Notes: generated from the sequence alone by a model not told the origin. DNA of 60,522 bases from Thiogranum sp. (GCA_024636585.1 JAGXGS010000066.1:1-60522); one strand, 5' to 3'; counted from the stretch's first letter, positions 18,303 to 27,520 are shown. Program-made: numbers and translations.

Positions 18303-20468
18303 TCAGGCCGGTTGCAGATTGGCGTAAGCCACCACCAGCCATTTGGATCCCGCAGCCGCGAAGTTGACCTGCACCCGGGCCTGCGCCCCCTGCCCTTCAT
18401 AGTTCAAAACCACGCCTTCGCCGAAAGTGGCATGCTGTACCGCCTGCCCGAGCCTGAATCCCGGCGGCGGTGCATTCCAGGCATTGACGGTGGCCGGCGT
18501 CGCTGTCATCGGCCGCCGGACCTGGATGCGCGGGCGGATTTCTTCGACAAGTGCCGTCGGCAGTTCATTGATGAAGCGGGACGGAATACTGAAAGATTCG
18601 CTGCCGAACAGACGCCGGTTCTCGGCATGTGACAGGTACAGACGCTTGCGCGCCCGGGTAATACCGACATAACAGAGACGCCGTTCCTCCTCCAGTCGCC
18701 CGGGTTCTTCCACGGAACGCTTGTGCGGAAACAGCCCTTCTTCCAGCCCGCACAGAAATACGCTGTCGAATTCCAGGCCCTTGGCCGAGTGCAGGGTCAT
18801 CAGCTGTACGCAATCATCCCAGCGTTGCGCCTGGCCTTCACCGGCTTCCAGTGCGGCATGCGACAGGAATGCCACCAGCGGCGGGAGCTCTTCGCCCACA
18901 TCTTCGTACTCAAATTCCCGCGCCGCGTTTACCAGCTCATCGAGGTTTTCGAGACGCGCCTGGCCTTTTTCGCCTTTCTCTTTGACGTAGTGATCTTTCA
19001 GCGTGCTGTGTTCCACGATATGCGCGACCTGCTCGCCCAGCGCCCGATCGGCGATATCGGCAGCGAAACTTTCGATCAGTGCCAGAAATCCCGCCAGCGC
19101 TTTAGACGCCCGGGCCGTCAGCTCATCGTTGTGCAGGACTGCATGCGCCGCGGTCCACAGCGGAATCTTGTCCAGGCGCGCGCGCTGGCGCACCACGTCC
19201 AGGGTGCGCTCTCCGATACCACGCGGCGGGTGATTCACGATGCGATCGAACGATGCATCGTCCTCATAATTCTGGCACAGGCGCAGATAGGCCAGCGCAT
19301 CCCGGATTTCCTGGCGCTCGAAAAAGCGCAGACCGCCGTACACCCGGTATGGAATATTGTGCTGTAACAATTGTTCCTCAAAGACCCGCGACTGGGCATT
19401 GGAACGGTAAAGAATTGCCATTTCACTGCGCGCCAGTCCATTGTCCATCTGCGCCCGGATACGCTCGATGACGAACTGCGCTTCGTCGCGTTCGTTGATG
19501 GCCGTATACAGCTGGATCGGCTCGCCGTCTTCGCCAGCGGTCCACAGGTTCTTGCCCAGGCGACCGTCGTTGTGTGCGATCAGGGCATTCGCAGCCTGCA
19601 GAATCGTCCCGGTAGAGCGGTAGTTCTGTTCCAGGCGCAAAGTCCGCGAATTCGGGAAATCGCGCTCGAAACGTTGCAGGTTCTCGACCTGCGCACCGCG
19701 CCAGCCGTAGATAGACTGGTCATCGTCACCGACTATAGTGATGCGCGAATCGCTCCCGGCCAGCACCCGCAGCCACGCGTACTGGATGGTGTTGGTGTCC
19801 TGAAACTCATCGACCAGTATGTGCTGAAAGCGCTGCTGGTAATGAGCGAGGATCTGCGGCTGCTTCAACCAGAGTTCATGCGCGCGCAACAGCAGTTCGG
19901 CGAAATCCACCAGCCCGGAGCGCTGGCAGGACTCCTCGTAGGCCTGATAAATCGCCAGTTGCTGGCGCAAATATGGATCGCCCTTGTGATCGATGTGCTG
20001 CGGGCGCTGGCCTTCGTCCTTGCGTGCATTGATAAACCACTGCTGCTGGCGCGGCGGCCAGTTGCTTTCATCCAGATCGAGCGCCTTCAGCACGCGCCGG
20101 ATGATGCGGTACTGATCGTCGGAATCCAGCACCTGGAAGCTCTGCGGCAGGCCCGCCTCCTGCCAGTGCAGGCGCAGCAGGCGGTGCGCCAGTCCGTGAA
20201 AAGTGCCAACCCACATGCCGCGCGTGGGCATATCCACCAGTTGCTCGATGCGGGTGCGCATCTCGGCGGCCGCCTTGTTGGTGAAAGTCACCGAGAGAAT
20301 GCCGAACGGCGACAGGTTTTCCACCTGGATCAGCCACGCGATCCGATGCACCAGCACCCGTGTCTTGCCGCTGCCGGCACCGGCCAGCACCAGCAGCGGC
20401 GTGGCAGGCGCAGTGACTGCCTCGCGCTGCGCATCGTTCAGTGGATCAATAATGTAAGAAACGTCCAT
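18303..20468 (-). CDS. uvrD: DNA helicase II (UvrD)
   Basis: The protein has 721 aa from MDVSYIIDPLND, which matches the E. coli UvrD N-terminus and decides the start at 20468 over an upstream in-frame codon at 20510. It is an SF1A 3'-5' helicase for nucleotide excision and mismatch repair. Motifs present: LAGAGSGKTRVL (Walker A), VDEFQDTN (Walker B), VGDDDQSIYGWRGA (motif III), LEQNYRST (IV), TLHSAKGLEFDSVFL (V) and YVGITRARKRLYL (VI). The C-terminal Tudor-like segment (HATFGEGVVLNYEG) that binds RNA polymerase is also present. Confidence 0.96.
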   Translation of the reverse strand: MDVSYIIDPLNDAQREAVTAPATPLLVLAGAGSGKTRVLVHRIAWLIQVENLSPFGILSVTFTNKAAAEMRTRIEQLVDMPTRGMWVGTFHGLAHRLLRLHWQEAGLPQSFQVLDSDDQYRIIRRVLKALDLDESNWPPRQQQWFINARKDEGQRPQHIDHKGDPYLRQQLAIYQAYEESCQRSGLVDFAELLLRAHELWLKQPQILAHYQQRFQHILVDEFQDTNTIQYAWLRVLAGSDSRITIVGDDDQSIYGWRGAQVENLQRFERDFPNSRTLRLEQNYRSTGTILQAANALIAHNDGRLGKNLWTAGEDGEPIQLYTAINERDEAQFVIERIRAQMDNGLARSEMAILYRSNAQSRVFEEQLLQHNIPYRVYGGLRFFERQEIRDALAYLRLCQNYEDDASFDRIVNHPPRGIGERTLDVVRQRARLDKIPLWTAAHAVLHNDELTARASKALAGFLALIESFAADIADRALGEQVAHIVEHSTLKDHYVKEKGEKGQARLENLDELVNAAREFEYEDVGEELPPLVAFLSHAALEAGEGQAQRWDDCVQLMTLHSAKGLEFDSVFLCGLEEGLFPHKRSVEEPGRLEEERRLCYVGITRARKRLYLSHAENRRLFGSESFSIPSRFINELPTALVEEIRPRIQVRRPMTATPATVNAWNAPPPGFRLGQAVQHATFGEGVVLNYEGQGAQARVQVNFAAAGSKWLVVAYANLQPA

Positions 20469-20608
20469 GCCGGGCATTCTAACAAACCGGGCCGGTCGGC
20501 AGGGACGCAATACAGTTAATTTGTGGCGGGTTTAAATTTTGCCGCACTCAGCTATGCTGGGCGGGTCCGGTTCAGGAATATCCGGTTCCCACAGATAAGG
20601 AGAAACAG

Positions 20609-20812
20609 ATGAGCACAATCGATCCCCACTCACTCGATACGCCTGGATACATCGTTGCCTGGCGGGACAAGCAGGCGTTCGAGGCCGGTAAAATGCTGGA
20701 TGATGTAATGACCTTCGGCGAGGCCACTCGCAAGGCCGAGGAACTCAGCAAAAAATCCGATAATCGCTTCTACTGGGCAGAGCAGCTTCCGCAGAAATTC
20801 GAACCGCACTAG
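20609..20812 (+). CDS. Small conserved-looking hypothetical protein (67 aa)
   Basis: I do not recognise a family. The protein is acidic-basic mixed, soluble, without Cys or membrane segments, and starts MSTIDPHSLDTPGYIVAWRD. A strong ribosome binding site (AAGGAG, 6 nt before ATG) and codon use like the neighbours support it being real. It stands between uvrD (divergent) and rsmJ, 34 bp before the latter. Confidence 0.7.
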   Translation: MSTIDPHSLDTPGYIVAWRDKQAFEAGKMLDDVMTFGEATRKAEELSKKSDNRFYWAEQLPQKFEPH

Positions 20813-20846
20813 CGCGCCGCGCGTGCCCGGCATGTAAGATACGGCG

Positions 20847-21623
20847 GTGTCTGTTCACCCCTCCATGCCCGGCCTCTGGACCGAAGATCGGATCCTGGCC
20901 CCGGCAGCCCGCGCACTGGTAGAACGCTTTGGATTTACCACGCTGCGCCATGCGCCGCGCACGGGCTTTTATTTATGTCTGGGCACGACCGGACTGGAAC
21001 TGCGGGAAGCCGGCGAACAGACGCCGGGACCGGTGCGGGTCGACTTCGCCAGCGGCGTACTCGCCCACCGGTTACGGTTCGGTGGCGGGCGTGGTCAGCC
21101 GCTGGCGCGGGCGGTGGGCATGAAATCCGGCCATACCCCGGTCATCTGGGATGCCACCGCCGGCCTCGGGCGTGATGCGCTGGTACTGGCGAGCCTGGGA
21201 AGCCAGGTTACTTTATGCGAACGATCCGCAGTGCTGGCGGCGCTGATTCAGGATGGCCTGCAGCGCGCCGCGCTGGATGCCGACATCGGCGGCTGGATCG
21301 AGCAGCGTATGCAACTGATCTTCGGGGATGCCGCACGCCTGCTGGGGAATCTCACTGCCGAACAGCGGCCCGATGTCGTTTACATGGACCCTATGTATCC
21401 ACCCGGCAAAACTGCAGTGCTGGTAAAAAAAGACATGCGCGCGCTGCAACGACTGGTCGGTGCCGACAGCGATTCCTCCGCATTGCTGGAAAGCGCCCTG
21501 GGCGCAGCCACTCGCCGGGTCGTGGTGAAACGGCCACGCCATGCTGAGTGGATCGGCGGAAAAAAGCCCTCCGCCGCCGTCGAAAGCAAGAAAACCCGTT
21601 ATGATATTTATGTCACTCTTTAA
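20847..21623 (+). CDS. rsmJ: 16S rRNA (guanine1516-N2)-methyltransferase RsmJ
   Basis: The 258-aa SAM-dependent methyltransferase modifies G1516 of 16S rRNA. The SAM-binding motif is VIWDATAGLGRDALVLASLG (about residues 98-117). The substrate-side motif DPMYPPGKTAVLVKKDMRAL closely follows E. coli RsmJ. The start is uncertain: GTG at 20847 gives 258 aa and ATG at 20865 gives 252 aa; neither has a strong ribosome binding site. The ycgN-like gene follows 10 bp later. Confidence 0.92.
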   Translation: MSVHPSMPGLWTEDRILAPAARALVERFGFTTLRHAPRTGFYLCLGTTGLELREAGEQTPGPVRVDFASGVLAHRLRFGGGRGQPLARAVGMKSGHTPVIWDATAGLGRDALVLASLGSQVTLCERSAVLAALIQDGLQRAALDADIGGWIEQRMQLIFGDAARLLGNLTAEQRPDVVYMDPMYPPGKTAVLVKKDMRALQRLVGADSDSSALLESALGAATRRVVVKRPRHAEWIGGKKPSAAVESKKTRYDIYVTL

Positions 21624-21633
21624 GGTAGCTGTC

Positions 21634-22089
21634 ATGCTGGAACCGCGCTTCTGGGAAAACAAAGCCCTCGCCGATATGAACCACCAGGAATGGGAGGCGC
21701 TGTGCGACGGCTGCGCGCGCTGCTGCCAGATTAAAATCGAGGACGAGGACACTGACGAAGTGTTCTACACCAACGTGGTGTGCAAGTACCTCGACAGCCG
21801 CGGCTGCCGTTGCACGCACTATGGCGAGCGTTCGCGGCTGGTGCCGGACTGCATCAAAGTGACCCCCGAGGTGGCGCGCGACGAAGCCTGGCTGCCGGAA
21901 ACCTGCGCGTACCGGCTGCTGGCAGAGGGCAAGCCGCTGTACGACTGGCACCCGCTGCTGACCGGCAATCCCGACAGCGTGCACGATGCGGGCATTTCAG
22001 TTCGCGACAAGGTCGTTTCCGAGCGCTATGTGCATCCCGATGAATTGATTGAACACCTGGTGAACTGGTTCGACGAAGAAACCCGCTAG
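21634..22089 (+). CDS. ycgN: YcgN-family (UPF0260) cysteine-cluster protein
   Basis: The protein has 151 aa from the ATG at 21634, which has AAGG 8 nt upstream. UPF0260 proteins carry conserved Cys: [11 protein letters not shown] (about residues 24-34), [14 protein letters not shown] (about 50-63), PDCIKVTP and ETCAYRLL. This arrangement suggests a bound Zn or Fe-S cluster; function is unknown. It follows rsmJ and is convergent with the yaiI-like gene. The two stop codons overlap in CTAG (22086-22089). Confidence 0.88.
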   Translation: MLEPRFWENKALADMNHQEWEALCDGCARCCQIKIEDEDTDEVFYTNVVCKYLDSRGCRCTHYGERSRLVPDCIKVTPEVARDEAWLPETCAYRLLAEGKPLYDWHPLLTGNPDSVHDAGISVRDKVVSERYVHPDELIEHLVNWFDEETR

Positions 22090-22547
22090 GGTCGGTCAGC
22101 AGTTTTGAGTCGCTGCAGCAGCGTGTCGAGCTGATTGGCAAAGGCCTGCCGATCGCGCTGATGCAGGACCGGTGGACCACCGGTCTGGACGCCTGAACCA
22201 CGCAGTTCATCCATGAAGTTGCGCATGCTCAGACGCTGACTGATATTCTGCTCGGTATAGAGTTCGCCGCGTGGATTAAGCGCCAGCGCACCTTTCTTGA
22301 TGACATCCGCGGCCAGCGGAATATCCGCAGTAATGACCAGATCGCCGGCCTGCACCCGGGCGACTATCTCATTATCGGCGACGTCGAAACCGGCGCCCAC
22401 CTGGATGGAACGGATCAGCGGCGAGGGCGGTGTTTTCAGCGGCTGATTGGCGACCAGCGTCATCGCTATCCGGGTACGCTGAACAGCCCGGTACAGAATC
22501 TCCTTGATCACGCCCGGACAGGCGTCTGCGTCTACCCAGATATGCAT
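22086..22547 (-). CDS. yaiI: YaiI/YqxD family (UPF0178, DUF188) protein
   Basis: The protein has 153 aa and starts [18 protein letters not shown], the family signature of a PIN-like fold with conserved Asp residues. A further conserved segment, [20 protein letters not shown] (about residues 70-89), follows. Family function is not established, although PIN-like folds are often nucleases. The C-terminus overlaps the ycgN stop by 4 bp on the opposite strand. Confidence 0.9.
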   Translation of the reverse strand: MHIWVDADACPGVIKEILYRAVQRTRIAMTLVANQPLKTPPSPLIRSIQVGAGFDVADNEIVARVQAGDLVITADIPLAADVIKKGALALNPRGELYTEQNISQRLSMRNFMDELRGSGVQTGGPPVLHQRDRQAFANQLDTLLQRLKTADRP

Positions 22548-22622
22548 GCACGACGCCTGTTCATCGATGTCCAGTCGCCGATACAGGCTCGACTGGCGGC
22601 TGCGGATTCCACCATATAGCGG

Positions 22623-22988
22623 CTACTGCTCCGTGGTTTTTTCCAGCAGATCAAAACAGTCGTGATAAGTTTCGAACACGATCTTGCTGACGCAGCACTG
22701 GTTCGCGGCGCTCAGATGTTTCTGCACGGCGTCCGAAAGTTGTTGTGGTGACAGACGCTCTCCAACTTTCTTAAGCAGCACCGGGCCCGCGGATTGAGCC
22801 CCTTCAAAGTGAAACACCTGCCCTTCGGAATCGATCAGCACGTCCGCTTCCATATAGCGGAAATCATTTAAATCCAGATCGCTGTTCCACTGCGCCTGAT
22901 CACGAACAAATACCACCTCGTCGACGTCCGCGTAGCGTATGACTGCCGGCCATACCGGGTTTGTTACCATCACCACCTCCACACTCAT
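22623..22988 (-). CDS. Uncharacterised protein, DUF4144-like
   Basis: The 121-aa soluble protein has a PVWPAVIRYADVDEVVFVRD start, which resembles DUF4144 proteins from Gammaproteobacteria; I am not certain of the family. It contains a CC pair (NQCCVSKI) and one more Cys near the C-terminus (YHDCFDLLEK). It starts 13 bp after the DsrE-family gene ends, so the two are co-transcribed and may work together in thiol or persulfide handling. That link is inference from position only. Confidence 0.6.
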   Translation of the reverse strand: MSVEVVMVTNPVWPAVIRYADVDEVVFVRDQAQWNSDLDLNDFRYMEADVLIDSEGQVFHFEGAQSAGPVLLKKVGERLSPQQLSDAVQKHLSAANQCCVSKIVFETYHDCFDLLEKTTEQ

Positions 22989-23001
22989 GATACTGATTCC
23001 G

Positions 23002-23340
23002 CTAGAGCGTAATCACCTGATCCGGCATATTGCCCGCCAGCGCACTGTACAGATCGGGAAAACAGCCAATCACCGCGCCGTCCACCAGCCTGTCGTCTAT
23101 CTCGCGTTCGTAGGCGCACTTGTCGCACGCCATCAGCAGCATGCCAGTACGTTTCGCGACCGTCGCCAGTCGTTCACCGAGAGGATTATCCTTCACCAGC
23201 ACGTAGCTGTTGTCCTCGAAAAAAAACATACCGACCACCTCGACACCATGCGCATCCGCTTCGAGCTGAGGCAAAATCATCTGACCAAGCTTGTAAGATA
23301 CGGAATGGCCCTGGGTCGAAAAAATGTAAGCAACTTTCAT
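23002..23340 (-). CDS. Cytoplasmic DsrE-family protein
   Basis: The 112-aa protein has no signal peptide. The start MKVAYIFSTQ and the LPQLEADAHGVEVVGMFFF region fit the DsrE/TusD fold. It has a CxxC in LMACDKCAYERE (Cys72 and Cys75) and Cys93. DsrE/TusD proteins carry persulfide sulfur in tRNA thiolation or sulfur oxidation; no other dsr or tus gene is nearby, so the partner is unknown. The DUF4144-like gene follows 13 bp downstream. Confidence 0.75.
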   Translation of the reverse strand: MKVAYIFSTQGHSVSYKLGQMILPQLEADAHGVEVVGMFFFEDNSYVLVKDNPLGERLATVAKRTGMLLMACDKCAYEREIDDRLVDGAVIGCFPDLYSALAGNMPDQVITL

Positions 23341-23594
23341 TGGAAAATTCCCTGTTATTGATTTCGCGATTCCACGGTCGACAAGTGTAACTTAACGCGC
23401 CACAGATTCCGTAATCTACAGCGTCGTCTCACGCTCCAGCAGCATACGTTTCATCGTCATGCCCCAGCGAAACCCGACCGGATTGCGCGCGACGGCGCCG
23501 GCAACCGCGCGACTTGCTGACGCGCGGCCAGGATAGTCGGCAAGCGCAAGTCCGGATTCCTGTTCATGCTGGAAATCATCCCGAGGGCCAATCC

Positions 23595-25295
23595 TCAATC
23601 CCGCTGACTGTGGGTTGCACCATTGTCGACTTCATTAATCGCCGCGCGGTAAGTGCGCCGGAAACCATCCAGAACGCCTGTGCGCTCCTCATCACTCACT
23701 CCGACTTCGGCGAGCGCGATACGCGCGAGTTCCAGGCTGGCTTCGACATTTTCGGACACCGCCTCCGAGGCGCCCATGCGGCGCAGGGCCTGGCATTGCT
23801 CGAGGCTGTGGCCACGCACGAAAATATTCATGCCGGGATAATTGGCCCGCAGCGACGTGACCACCTGCTCGGTGGCCTCGGTGTCATTGAGCGTAACGAT
23901 AACCACCTGCGCGTCGGCGGCACCCGCGGCCAGCAGCACCTCGGGCTGACGCACATCGCCGTAGTACACGGCCCGTCCCTGGCTGCGCGCCTTCTTGACC
24001 AGCGCCGCGTCCAGATCCAGCGCCACGAAAGGCTGTCTGGCGATAGTAAAAATTTCACCGATCCGGTGCCCGACCCGACCGTAGCCCGCGATCACCACCG
24101 GGGCCGGCAGCGGACTCTCGTGAGGACCCTCGTCGCGATGCGGCGTTTGCACCAGCTTCCGCGCCAGGTGCGCGAGCAGGGGCGTCACCAGCATGCTCAA
24201 CAGAACCACCACCAGCAGTTCCTGGAACAGCGGCTGGTCGATCAGCGCCGACTGATAAGCCAGCGCAAACAGTACCAGTGCAAACTCGCCGCTTTGCCCC
24301 AGCACCAGCGCGACAGCCAAACCGGTTCTGCCACGCAAGCCAAAGGCGTGTGCCAGTGGCCAAAGCACCAGCACCTTGGTCGCCACCAGCAGGCCCATCA
24401 GGCCCAGGGCCAGGCCCGGCGCCTCGAACAGCCGGCCAAGATCGAGCGACATTCCCATAGACATGAAAAACAGACCCAGCAGCAGACCACGGAATGGCTT
24501 GATTTCCGCCATGACCTGGTGCCGGTAAGCCGAGTCAGACATCAACAGACCAGCGAGAAAAGCGCCCATCGCCATGGAAAATCCGACATGCTCGGTCACC
24601 AGCGCCGTGCCCAGCACAATCAGCACCGCTGAGGCGGTGAACACTTCCGGATTTCCGGACATCGCAACGCGATGCAGAACCGGGTGCAGCAGATAACGGC
24701 CGCCCACTACCACCAGGGCCAGCACTGCCAGCGAGACCAGCAGTTTCAGAGCCATGCCTTCGCCAGCCGAGATCACAGGCGCCGCCAGCAGCGGGATCAG
24801 CGCCAGTAAAGGCACCACGGCGACGTCCTGAAGCAACAGTACGGCAAACGAACCGCGGCCATACTGGGAGTGCAGCGCTTTCTGCTCGACAAGCAGCTGT
24901 AAAACAAACGCCGTGGAAGAGAGCGCCAGCGCCGGCCCCACCAGCAGTGCAGCCGAAAGCGGAAGCCCGAACAGCAGCATAGCACCCGCACCGATCACCA
25001 GGCCGGTCAACAGGACTTGCAGACTGCCGAGGCCGAAAACAAAGCGGCGCATAACCCAGAGTCGCGCCGGCTTCAGCTCCATGCCAATAACGAACAGCAG
25101 CAGCACCACACCGATTTCCGCAAAATCTTTTATGTCATCGATGTTCTCGATGATGCCGAGCGCCGACGGCCCGACGAGTATCCCGGCGATCAGAAAACCA
25201 GGCACAGCGCCAAGCCGCGCAGCCTGGCACAAAGGCACCGCCACCACAGCAGCCACCAGCAGGATCACCAGATCGAAAAGATAACTCGAAAGCAT
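23595..25295 (-). CDS. Monovalent cation:proton antiporter-2 family protein with RCK domain (KefB/YbaL-like)
   Basis: The 566-aa inner-membrane protein has about 12 transmembrane segments over residues 1-385 (CPA2 family), including GMELKPARLWVMRRF and FLAGLLMSDSAYRHQV. A C-terminal TrkA-N/RCK nucleotide-binding domain begins VVIAGYGRVGHRIGEIF (about residue 398). This is the KefB/KefC/YbaL layout: potassium or sodium efflux in exchange for protons, gated by a cytosolic ligand. Which ion and whether glutathione adducts gate it cannot be read here. No KefF/KefG ancillary gene is adjacent. Confidence 0.88.
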   Translation of the reverse strand: MLSSYLFDLVILLVAAVVAVPLCQAARLGAVPGFLIAGILVGPSALGIIENIDDIKDFAEIGVVLLLFVIGMELKPARLWVMRRFVFGLGSLQVLLTGLVIGAGAMLLFGLPLSAALLVGPALALSSTAFVLQLLVEQKALHSQYGRGSFAVLLLQDVAVVPLLALIPLLAAPVISAGEGMALKLLVSLAVLALVVVGGRYLLHPVLHRVAMSGNPEVFTASAVLIVLGTALVTEHVGFSMAMGAFLAGLLMSDSAYRHQVMAEIKPFRGLLLGLFFMSMGMSLDLGRLFEAPGLALGLMGLLVATKVLVLWPLAHAFGLRGRTGLAVALVLGQSGEFALVLFALAYQSALIDQPLFQELLVVVLLSMLVTPLLAHLARKLVQTPHRDEGPHESPLPAPVVIAGYGRVGHRIGEIFTIARQPFVALDLDAALVKKARSQGRAVYYGDVRQPEVLLAAGAADAQVVIVTLNDTEATEQVVTSLRANYPGMNIFVRGHSLEQCQALRRMGASEAVSENVEASLELARIALAEVGVSDEERTGVLDGFRRTYRAAINEVDNGATHSQRD

Positions 25296-25364
25296 ATCGC
25301 TAGGAGCATACCCGATAGGAATGCGTTGATATACAGAACGTCGGGAGCCGTGCCGGCGCTGAGA

Positions 25365-25862
25365 TCAATGCGAATGGCGCTCGTGCCGGTTGGGTGCGGC
25401 GAACGCCTTGAATCGGTCTTGCGCGAAGCGCGCATGGCAGGAAGTACAGGCTTCATTCATTTTGTAAACGTAGAAGTGCACCAGCTCGATGTCCCGTTCC
25501 TCCGCGACGTGGCTGAGCATGCCCGCATAATGGTGGAACTTGTTGTCGAGCTGTTTGAAGCCGTCTGGCAACGCTTCGTGCAACTGGTGACGCTGATGCT
25601 CATTCAGGCGTTGGGCCATGATGTAACTGCTGCGGATATCATCACCGGTTTTCCGGATCGCCTCCCAGTTGCCTGAGGCGACATCGAATACCAGAGCCTC
25701 CATGCCCTTGCGAATCGCCTGCATTTCCTGGTTCAGCAGCACCCGGATGTCGTCAGGAAGTTGCAGTGCCGCACCGGCCGGCGGCGCTTCGGAAGACACT
25801 GGCGTTTCCGCGCTGAGTGACAGGGGAATTAAAAGCAAAAACACCGGCAGCAATCGACGCAT
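25365..25862 (-). CDS. Exported monohaem cytochrome c, c'/c556-like
   Basis: The protein has 165 aa from the ATG at 25862, which gives a signal peptide (MRRLLPVFLLLIPLSLSA) with AGGA upstream; a longer frame to 25940 does not. The mature part is mostly helical with a single C-terminal haem site CTSCH (Cys139, Cys142, His143), as in the four-helix cytochrome c'/c556 group. The His-rich tail (NRHERHSH) is unusual. No redox partner gene is adjacent. Electron transfer or gas binding is possible; the class is better supported than the role. Confidence 0.8.
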   Translation of the reverse strand: MRRLLPVFLLLIPLSLSAETPVSSEAPPAGAALQLPDDIRVLLNQEMQAIRKGMEALVFDVASGNWEAIRKTGDDIRSSYIMAQRLNEHQRHQLHEALPDGFKQLDNKFHHYAGMLSHVAEERDIELVHFYVYKMNEACTSCHARFAQDRFKAFAAPNRHERHSH

Positions 25863-25983
25863 GAGAGGAGTCCTGTTATCAGCTGAAAAAAGAAGGTCAT
25901 TATAAGGGATCGTGCAGCGCGTTTTTTCGGTATCTTTCACACTCGACAGTCACTTAAGCGATAGGTGATTTCAGAAGGTCCTT

Positions 25984-26847
25984 TCAGGCCCCGGATGCAT
26001 TCATCAGTTTGGCGCTGACCAACGCGACCTGGACGGCATCCTCATCGATAAATTCAGGAATCAGCGGATACCAGGTCAACAGGCTTTGGGGGCGCCGGCA
26101 GGCAGCCTGCTCGAGGCGGGCGCGTGTTTCATACCGCAGGTTCTGGTGTGCAAGCAGAGGAGCCGCATACCAGTCATGGTAGTCGTCGACCAGGCCGCGC
26201 TGAACCTCATCCGGCCAGCTGTCACTGATCAACAGTTCGGGGAAGGTATCGACTGCAAGGACTCGACCCACCTCTTCCTCAGCCAGCCGCAGTCCCTGGC
26301 GACCGACGCCACTCCCGTCGCTCTGCCGTTCGAACCATTGCGCTGCCGGCAGCGGCCGCGAGGCCATGTTGACCTGGCTTTCCAGCTGGTCCCGGTGCGG
26401 CGTCTTCCAGCCACGCACCGGGTGCCGACGTTCTTTCTCTTCCAGGGTCGGCGATACAAAACCGGTATCGGTGAGTAGAAACGGGCGCCAGTGCGGGTCG
26501 CCAACCTCATCCATTTCCAGTGAGAGGTAACGCGTTTTCAGAAGAACCAGCGGGGCGCGGGTTTTTTTATCGAGTAGCCATAGCTCATAACGATCGCGGA
26601 TTGGAAAGGGTACCGGGGGATGATTCTTGAGTGCGTCCACCAGTGCATCGGCATTGACGATGCGGGGATGATCCATTCCTTCCTCGGTTTCGTGCGTCAC
26701 GCCCCAGCGAAAACGTCCCGAGGCAGTTTGTTGCCTGACCCGCCAGGTACGGCCGTTGGTTGAATAGGCGCATGCGTCACCGACATCGATCACCTGGATG
26801 ACACCGAGGTACGGCCCCAGACGGCGCACGCCGTAATAGGGATTCAT
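25984..26847 (-). CDS. Unrecognised 287-aa soluble protein
   Basis: I do not recognise a family. It starts MNPYYGVRRLGPYLGVIQVIDVG, has no signal peptide or membrane segment, only two Cys and many Trp and Arg. A central segment (RYELWLLDKKTRAPLVLLKT) and several DW/WP pairs suggest a folded globular protein. Its ATG overlaps the TGA of the 67-aa gene upstream (26844-26847), so the pair is translationally coupled and probably functions together. Codon use resembles neighbours. Confidence 0.75.
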   Translation of the reverse strand: MNPYYGVRRLGPYLGVIQVIDVGDACAYSTNGRTWRVRQQTASGRFRWGVTHETEEGMDHPRIVNADALVDALKNHPPVPFPIRDRYELWLLDKKTRAPLVLLKTRYLSLEMDEVGDPHWRPFLLTDTGFVSPTLEEKERRHPVRGWKTPHRDQLESQVNMASRPLPAAQWFERQSDGSGVGRQGLRLAEEEVGRVLAVDTFPELLISDSWPDEVQRGLVDDYHDWYAAPLLAHQNLRYETRARLEQAACRRPQSLLTWYPLIPEFIDEDAVQVALVSAKLMNASGA

Positions 26848-27047
26848 GTCGCACCCCGCAATTGCTCCAGACGAAAAGTCAGTTTTCCGATCAACTGTTC
26901 CGCTGTATCGCGGTCAATCTCGTCAAGCGCATCGAAGAGGTATTCAAGTTCGTCGAGCGCACTGCGCAGCTCGTCTTCACTCGCCTCATTGAGATTTTTG
27001 ATGATCTCGTAAATCCAGGGATTCATTTCCTTGGCCCGCGCAGACAT
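26844..27047 (-). CDS. Unrecognised 67-aa acidic helical protein
   Basis: A small acidic protein rich in Glu, Asp and Leu (NEASEDELRSALDELEYLFD), predicted to be helical. The start is uncertain: MSARAKEMNPW at 27047 or MNPWIYEI at 27026; both have purine-rich sequence directly upstream but poor spacing. The ATGA overlap with the 287-aa gene supports coexpression. No function can be given. Confidence 0.65.
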   Translation of the reverse strand: MSARAKEMNPWIYEIIKNLNEASEDELRSALDELEYLFDALDEIDRDTAEQLIGKLTFRLEQLRGAT

Positions 27048-27187
27048 CCTGTTCGCCAGTATAGCGGCAAGTCGCCAGGCTGCGCAGCCTCCCGGGCACG
27101 CGAAAACCCGCTCGGGACAGGCAGCGAATTCGGATGAATAACAGGAGGAAACGGTATCGGCGGATTGCTCCGCCGACCGTGGGCTAC

Positions 27188-27520
27188 TCAGTCCGCGCGG
27201 ACCTGACTGGCAGCGATGATTTTCTTGTTGGCACTGGCCTGCAGATTGGCAATCTTGGGTTTGCCGCCGCCGAGATAGGCGTCCAGGCTGATCGTTGGTA
27301 CTTTCTCGTTATCTACCAGCGCATACATGGTGCACTTTTCACAGGCACGCAACATGGGCTGGGCTCCGGCTGGTGCTTTTCCCGCAGGCCGGCGACGCAG
27401 GTTGGTGCAGTTTTCAGTACGCATGTACGCCTTCTGGGGAATGCAGTAAAACATCAAATCCTTGGCCACCGACGGCTCCTCCTGTTTTGCCCCGGATTGG
27501 GCGAGGTACTGGGCTGACAT
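27188..27520 (-). CDS. Unrecognised small protein with CX11C and CX2C pairs
   Basis: The protein has 110 aa from the ATG at 27520. Four Cys (26, 38, 60 and 63) lie in FYCIPQKAYM, TENCTN and RACEKCTMY, a spacing that suggests a metal-binding or small Fe-S fold. Three starts are possible: TTG at 27610 with AAGG 5 nt upstream, ATG at 27520 supported by high third-position GC of the following codons, and ATG at 27454 with AAGGA 4 nt upstream. A methyltransferase gene is divergent across an AT-rich 340-bp gap. I know no family name. Confidence 0.6.
   Translation of the reverse strand: MSAQYLAQSGAKQEEPSVAKDLMFYCIPQKAYMRTENCTNLRRRPAGKAPAGAQPMLRACEKCTMYALVDNEKVPTISLDAYLGGGKPKIANLQASANKKIIAASQVRAD

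Noticed and set aside
23416-23598. 60-aa minus-strand frame overlapping the end of the KefB-like gene by 4 bp
   Set aside because: It needs a TTG start with no ribosome binding site, and an overlapping alternative frame looks no worse. I saw no family or domain, so it is left out of the gene list although the coupled overlap is suggestive.
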